Positions 61,913 through 64,000 of a DNA stretch of 64,000 nt are shown here, piece after piece. The stretch lies in the NCBI GenBank assembly GCA_023419375.1, contig JAEZYD010000065.1:1-64000 (forward strand), read 5' to 3'. This DNA comes from Pseudomonadota bacterium. Lineage in GTDB: Bacteria > Desulfobacterota > Desulfovibrionia > Desulfovibrionales > Desulfovibrionaceae. The notes under the pieces are model-generated. The model saw only the letters and a list, made by a program, of their open reading frames with translations. It made no database searches and had not been told where the DNA came from. Each line of letters opens with the position of its first letter. Position 1 is the stretch's first letter. Both the position numbers and the translations under genes were made by a program.

Positions 61913-63124
61913 ATGTGGGATCAAGCAGCCGATTACAAGAATGTGCGGGAAATCCGCGTCAAGACAACAACCTATCTGGGCGTTGGGGCCATTGATAAAA
62001 TAGACGACATCCTCGCCCAGCTTAAGAGCGAGGGCATCACGTCCATACTCTGCGTTTGCGGCGGGCGTTCATACAAAATCACGGGCGCGTGGGACAAGGT
62101 TGAAGCCGCAGCTCAAAAGCACGGCATCACACTGGCGCTCTACAACCGCGTTACCCCCAACCCCACCACCGACAGCGTGGACGAGGCCGCAGCCCTGGGC
62201 CGTGCCGCCAATGCGGGCGCAGTGCTGGCCATTGGCGGCGGCAGCCCCATCGACTGCGGCAAGAGCGCCGCCATCCTGCTGGCAAATCCCGGCAAGACGG
62301 GCGATGACCTGTACTGCTACCGCTTTACGCCGCAAGTGGCCCTGCCCATCATTGCCATCAACCTCACCCACGGCACCGGCAGCGAAGTGAACCGCTTTGC
62401 CGTGGCAACCGTGACAAAGCTGAACTACAAGCCCGCCATTGCTTACGATTGCATCTATCCCCGTTTTGCCATTGACGACCCCGCGCTCATGACCGGGCTT
62501 TCGCCCGACCAGACGCGCTATGTGTCCATTGACGCCGTCAACCATGTGGTGGAAGCCGCCACCACCACTGTCACCAATCCTTTTGCCATTTCACTGGCGG
62601 CAGAGACCATCCGGCTTGTGCACCAGTGGCTGCCCGCCGCCCTCGCCGACCCCGGCGACCTCAAGGCCCGCTACGAGCTGTGCTATGCCGCCATGCAGGC
62701 TGGCGTGGCTTTTGATAACGGTCTGCTGCACTTCACGCATGCGCTGGAACATCCCCTGAGCGCCGTCAGCCCCGACCTGTCGCACGGCCTTGGGCTTGCC
62801 GTTCTGCTGCCCGCGGTCATTCTGGAATGCTACCCCGCGCGGCCCGATGTACTGGCGCACATTCTTGCGCCCCTGGCCCCCGGCCTCAAGGGCCTGCCGG
62901 AAGAAGCTCCGCAGGCCGCCAAGGCTGTGGAGCAGTGGCTTGCCAGCGTGGGCGTGCCGCAAAAGCTTGAAGACCTCGGCGTGACCGCCGCTGATGTGGA
63001 CAAGTTCTGCGATCTGGTGGAACAGACCCCCTCGCTGGGCCTGCTGATTTCCGTTGCGCCTGTGGAAGGCACAAGGGAACGCGTGGCGCGCATTTACAAC
63101 AACTCTCTCAAGCACATGGCTTAA
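61913..63124 (+). CDS. Iron-containing alcohol dehydrogenase
   Basis: 403 residues of the group III dehydrogenases. IGGGSPIDCGK (NAD-binding), LTHGTGSEVNRFAV and the metal-ligand segments DAVNHVVEA, HALEHPLSA and SHGLGLAV are present, giving the usual Asp and three His ligands. A GGAGG site precedes the ATG at 61913. It could oxidise ethanol or butanol, or reduce the aldehydes, linking loosely to the aldehyde oxidoreductase elsewhere in the window; substrate is not evident. It is monocistronic with a terminator after it. Confidence 0.92.
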   Translation: MWDQAADYKNVREIRVKTTTYLGVGAIDKIDDILAQLKSEGITSILCVCGGRSYKITGAWDKVEAAAQKHGITLALYNRVTPNPTTDSVDEAAALGRAANAGAVLAIGGGSPIDCGKSAAILLANPGKTGDDLYCYRFTPQVALPIIAINLTHGTGSEVNRFAVATVTKLNYKPAIAYDCIYPRFAIDDPALMTGLSPDQTRYVSIDAVNHVVEAATTTVTNPFAISLAAETIRLVHQWLPAALADPGDLKARYELCYAAMQAGVAFDNGLLHFTHALEHPLSAVSPDLSHGLGLAVLLPAVILECYPARPDVLAHILAPLAPGLKGLPEEAPQAAKAVEQWLASVGVPQKLEDLGVTAADVDKFCDLVEQTPSLGLLISVAPVEGTRERVARIYNNSLKHMA

Positions 63125-63163
63125 GACAAATCGCCATTGCCAGCGCCTCGTGCGTTGCAATTG

Positions 63164-63197
63164 AAAGAGGTCAGTGCGTGAGTGCTGGCCTCTTTTT
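63164..63197 (+). terminator. Intrinsic terminator after the alcohol dehydrogenase
   Basis: AAAGAGG.TCAGTGC against AGTGCTGGCCTCTTT, with a G-T pair, followed by TTTTTT (63164-63197). It ends the adh transcript. Confidence 0.8.
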
Positions 63198-63198
63198 T

Positions 63199-63410
63199 GA
63201 CGCCTGCGCGGCGCGCGATTTTGCTGCGTGGCGTTGAGTTGTGAGTAGTTGCTGCCCTTCGGGCACTGGATTCCGCCCTCCGGCGGAGCTTGGGACGCCT
63301 GCGCGGCGCGCGATTTCGCCTTTCCGGCGTGGTGTTGTGAATATTTGCTGCCCTGCGGGCACTGGGTTCCGCCCTCCGGCGGAGCTCGGGACGCCTGCGC
63401 GGCGTGCGGC
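63199..63410. repeat. 95/96-base tandem repeat, two copies and a partial third
   Basis: Unit starts GACGCCTGCGCGGCG at 63199, 63294 and 63390. The first two copies align along their whole length with scattered changes and share the CCGCCCTCCGGCGGAG palindrome. The third copy is only the first 20 bases. The unit carries no open frame of its own. It resembles a dispersed chromosomal repeat rather than a CRISPR. Confidence 0.75.
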
Positions 63411-64000
63411 AAGGCGGGGCCGGTTATGGGGCTGCGCCCCCTTCGCGGCCCCCCTTGCATCCCCCCCGAAGCACCCCCCCCGAAGCACCCCCTAAGAGGG
63501 CTTTCCAACTTCCGTAGCGTGGCGAGGGCGACGCGGCATCTGCTGCGGGAGCTTCCCTCGCTCGCCACGCTCGCTCAGGTGATCTCCCTCCGCGCCGCGT
63601 TAATGCCAGAGGACGCTTTCGCTTTGAATGTTAGACCGTTTCAGCCCGATCCCCCTAATATAATTGTTAGTTTCTGGATTACATTTACATTCTTCCCAAT
63701 AGCTCTGAATATTCTGACATCTCCACTCCTGACAAATTCTGGCAGCAAACAAATATCTGCACACATCGACAAGTTACTAATGGCAATTTCCGTTCAGCCA
63801 CGACCAGACCGGAAGTTTGCGAGTCAGAAAAATCTATTTACCATCAGAAGCTGGTCGTGGGGTCGCTTTCCTTAAACTCGCCGGAGCGAAACGAAGGCGA
63901 TGGCTAGTGTTGGGCGAATTTGCAAAATACGCTTTTTGCGGCGCTGACGCATTCAGGGCGTAAAAGTCGGGTTTGCGTAAATCAGCCTGACAGGCTCACC
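63411..64000. other. Repeat-flanking region without convincing gene
   Basis: The first part is C-rich, then GC-rich with inverted segments (CGTGGCGAG near 63521 against CTCGCCACG near 63560). From about 63640 to 63860 it becomes clearly AT-rich and unlike the rest of the window. Open frames crossing it change composition midway and show no motif. It may be a transition to acquired DNA or a degraded gene. Confidence 0.4.

Noticed and set aside
63199..63410. CRISPR array
   Set aside because: Only two full units with no unique spacers, and the repeat unit is 95 bases, far longer than CRISPR repeats.
63249..63875. 208-residue open frame across the tandem repeats
   Set aside because: It runs through non-coding repeats, changes composition abruptly and shows no conserved motif.

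Overview
The window looks like chromosome of a Desulfovibrio-type sulfate reducer, close to the D. desulfuricans group. Coding GC is high and genes sit in tight operons, often with 4-base ATGA overlaps. Diagnostic genes are a 545-residue hybrid cluster protein with the Desulfovibrio N-terminal Cys pattern, a 908-residue molybdenum aldehyde oxidoreductase whose eight Fe-S cysteines match the D. gigas enzyme, a Desulfovibrio-type porin and a rubrerythrin. I see no tRNA, rRNA, IS element, prophage or CRISPR array.

Layout. 1-10.1 kb is core: ffh-rpsP on the minus strand, then guaB, guaA and a tight tatB-tatC-hisB-lipoprotein-hisA operon on the plus strand. 10.4-11.8 kb holds a paired SMR efflux system (mdtJ/mdtI-like) and a Cys-cluster protein. 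11.9-24.6 kb is the most distinctive block, a minus-strand run of ten genes around the aldehyde oxidoreductase: molybdopterin-binding protein, oxidoreductase, a giant flavin/Fe-S/CCG-domain protein, a zinc-ribbon redox protein, a methyltransferase, a C-GCAxxG-C-C protein, a radical SAM protein, a small AMP-dependent ligase, a MocA-type nucleotidyltransferase fused to an HD domain, and a histidine phosphatase. Several products have no established function, and together they look like a dedicated system for cofactor or substrate processing.

24.8-27.1 kb has a lipoprotein and an SLBB polysaccharide export protein. 27.2-30.2 kb is a nitrosative-stress module (Crp/Fnr regulator, cupin, hcp) with a perfect palindromic operator candidate. 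30.7-39.2 kb holds a porin, an iron/aminophosphonate-type ABC importer and a divergent aminotransferase. 39.5-50.8 kb combines c-di-GMP-type proteins, a glycosyltransferase and a complete type I secretion set (HlyD, ABC, TolC). The TolC gene is frameshifted in this sequence. No secreted substrate is in the window.

51.3-53.8 kb has rubrerythrin, a FlxA-like coiled-coil protein and an enlarged YgjP-type metallopeptidase. 54.1-60 kb has an Orn/Lys/Arg decarboxylase with its antiporter (acid resistance), convergent with a Trk/Ktr potassium uptake pair. 60-61.6 kb is a TPP riboswitch with thiC. An iron alcohol dehydrogenase follows, and the last 0.8 kb carries a 95-base tandem repeat and otherwise no convincing gene.

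All calls come from reading motifs and comparison with remembered families; no database search was run.
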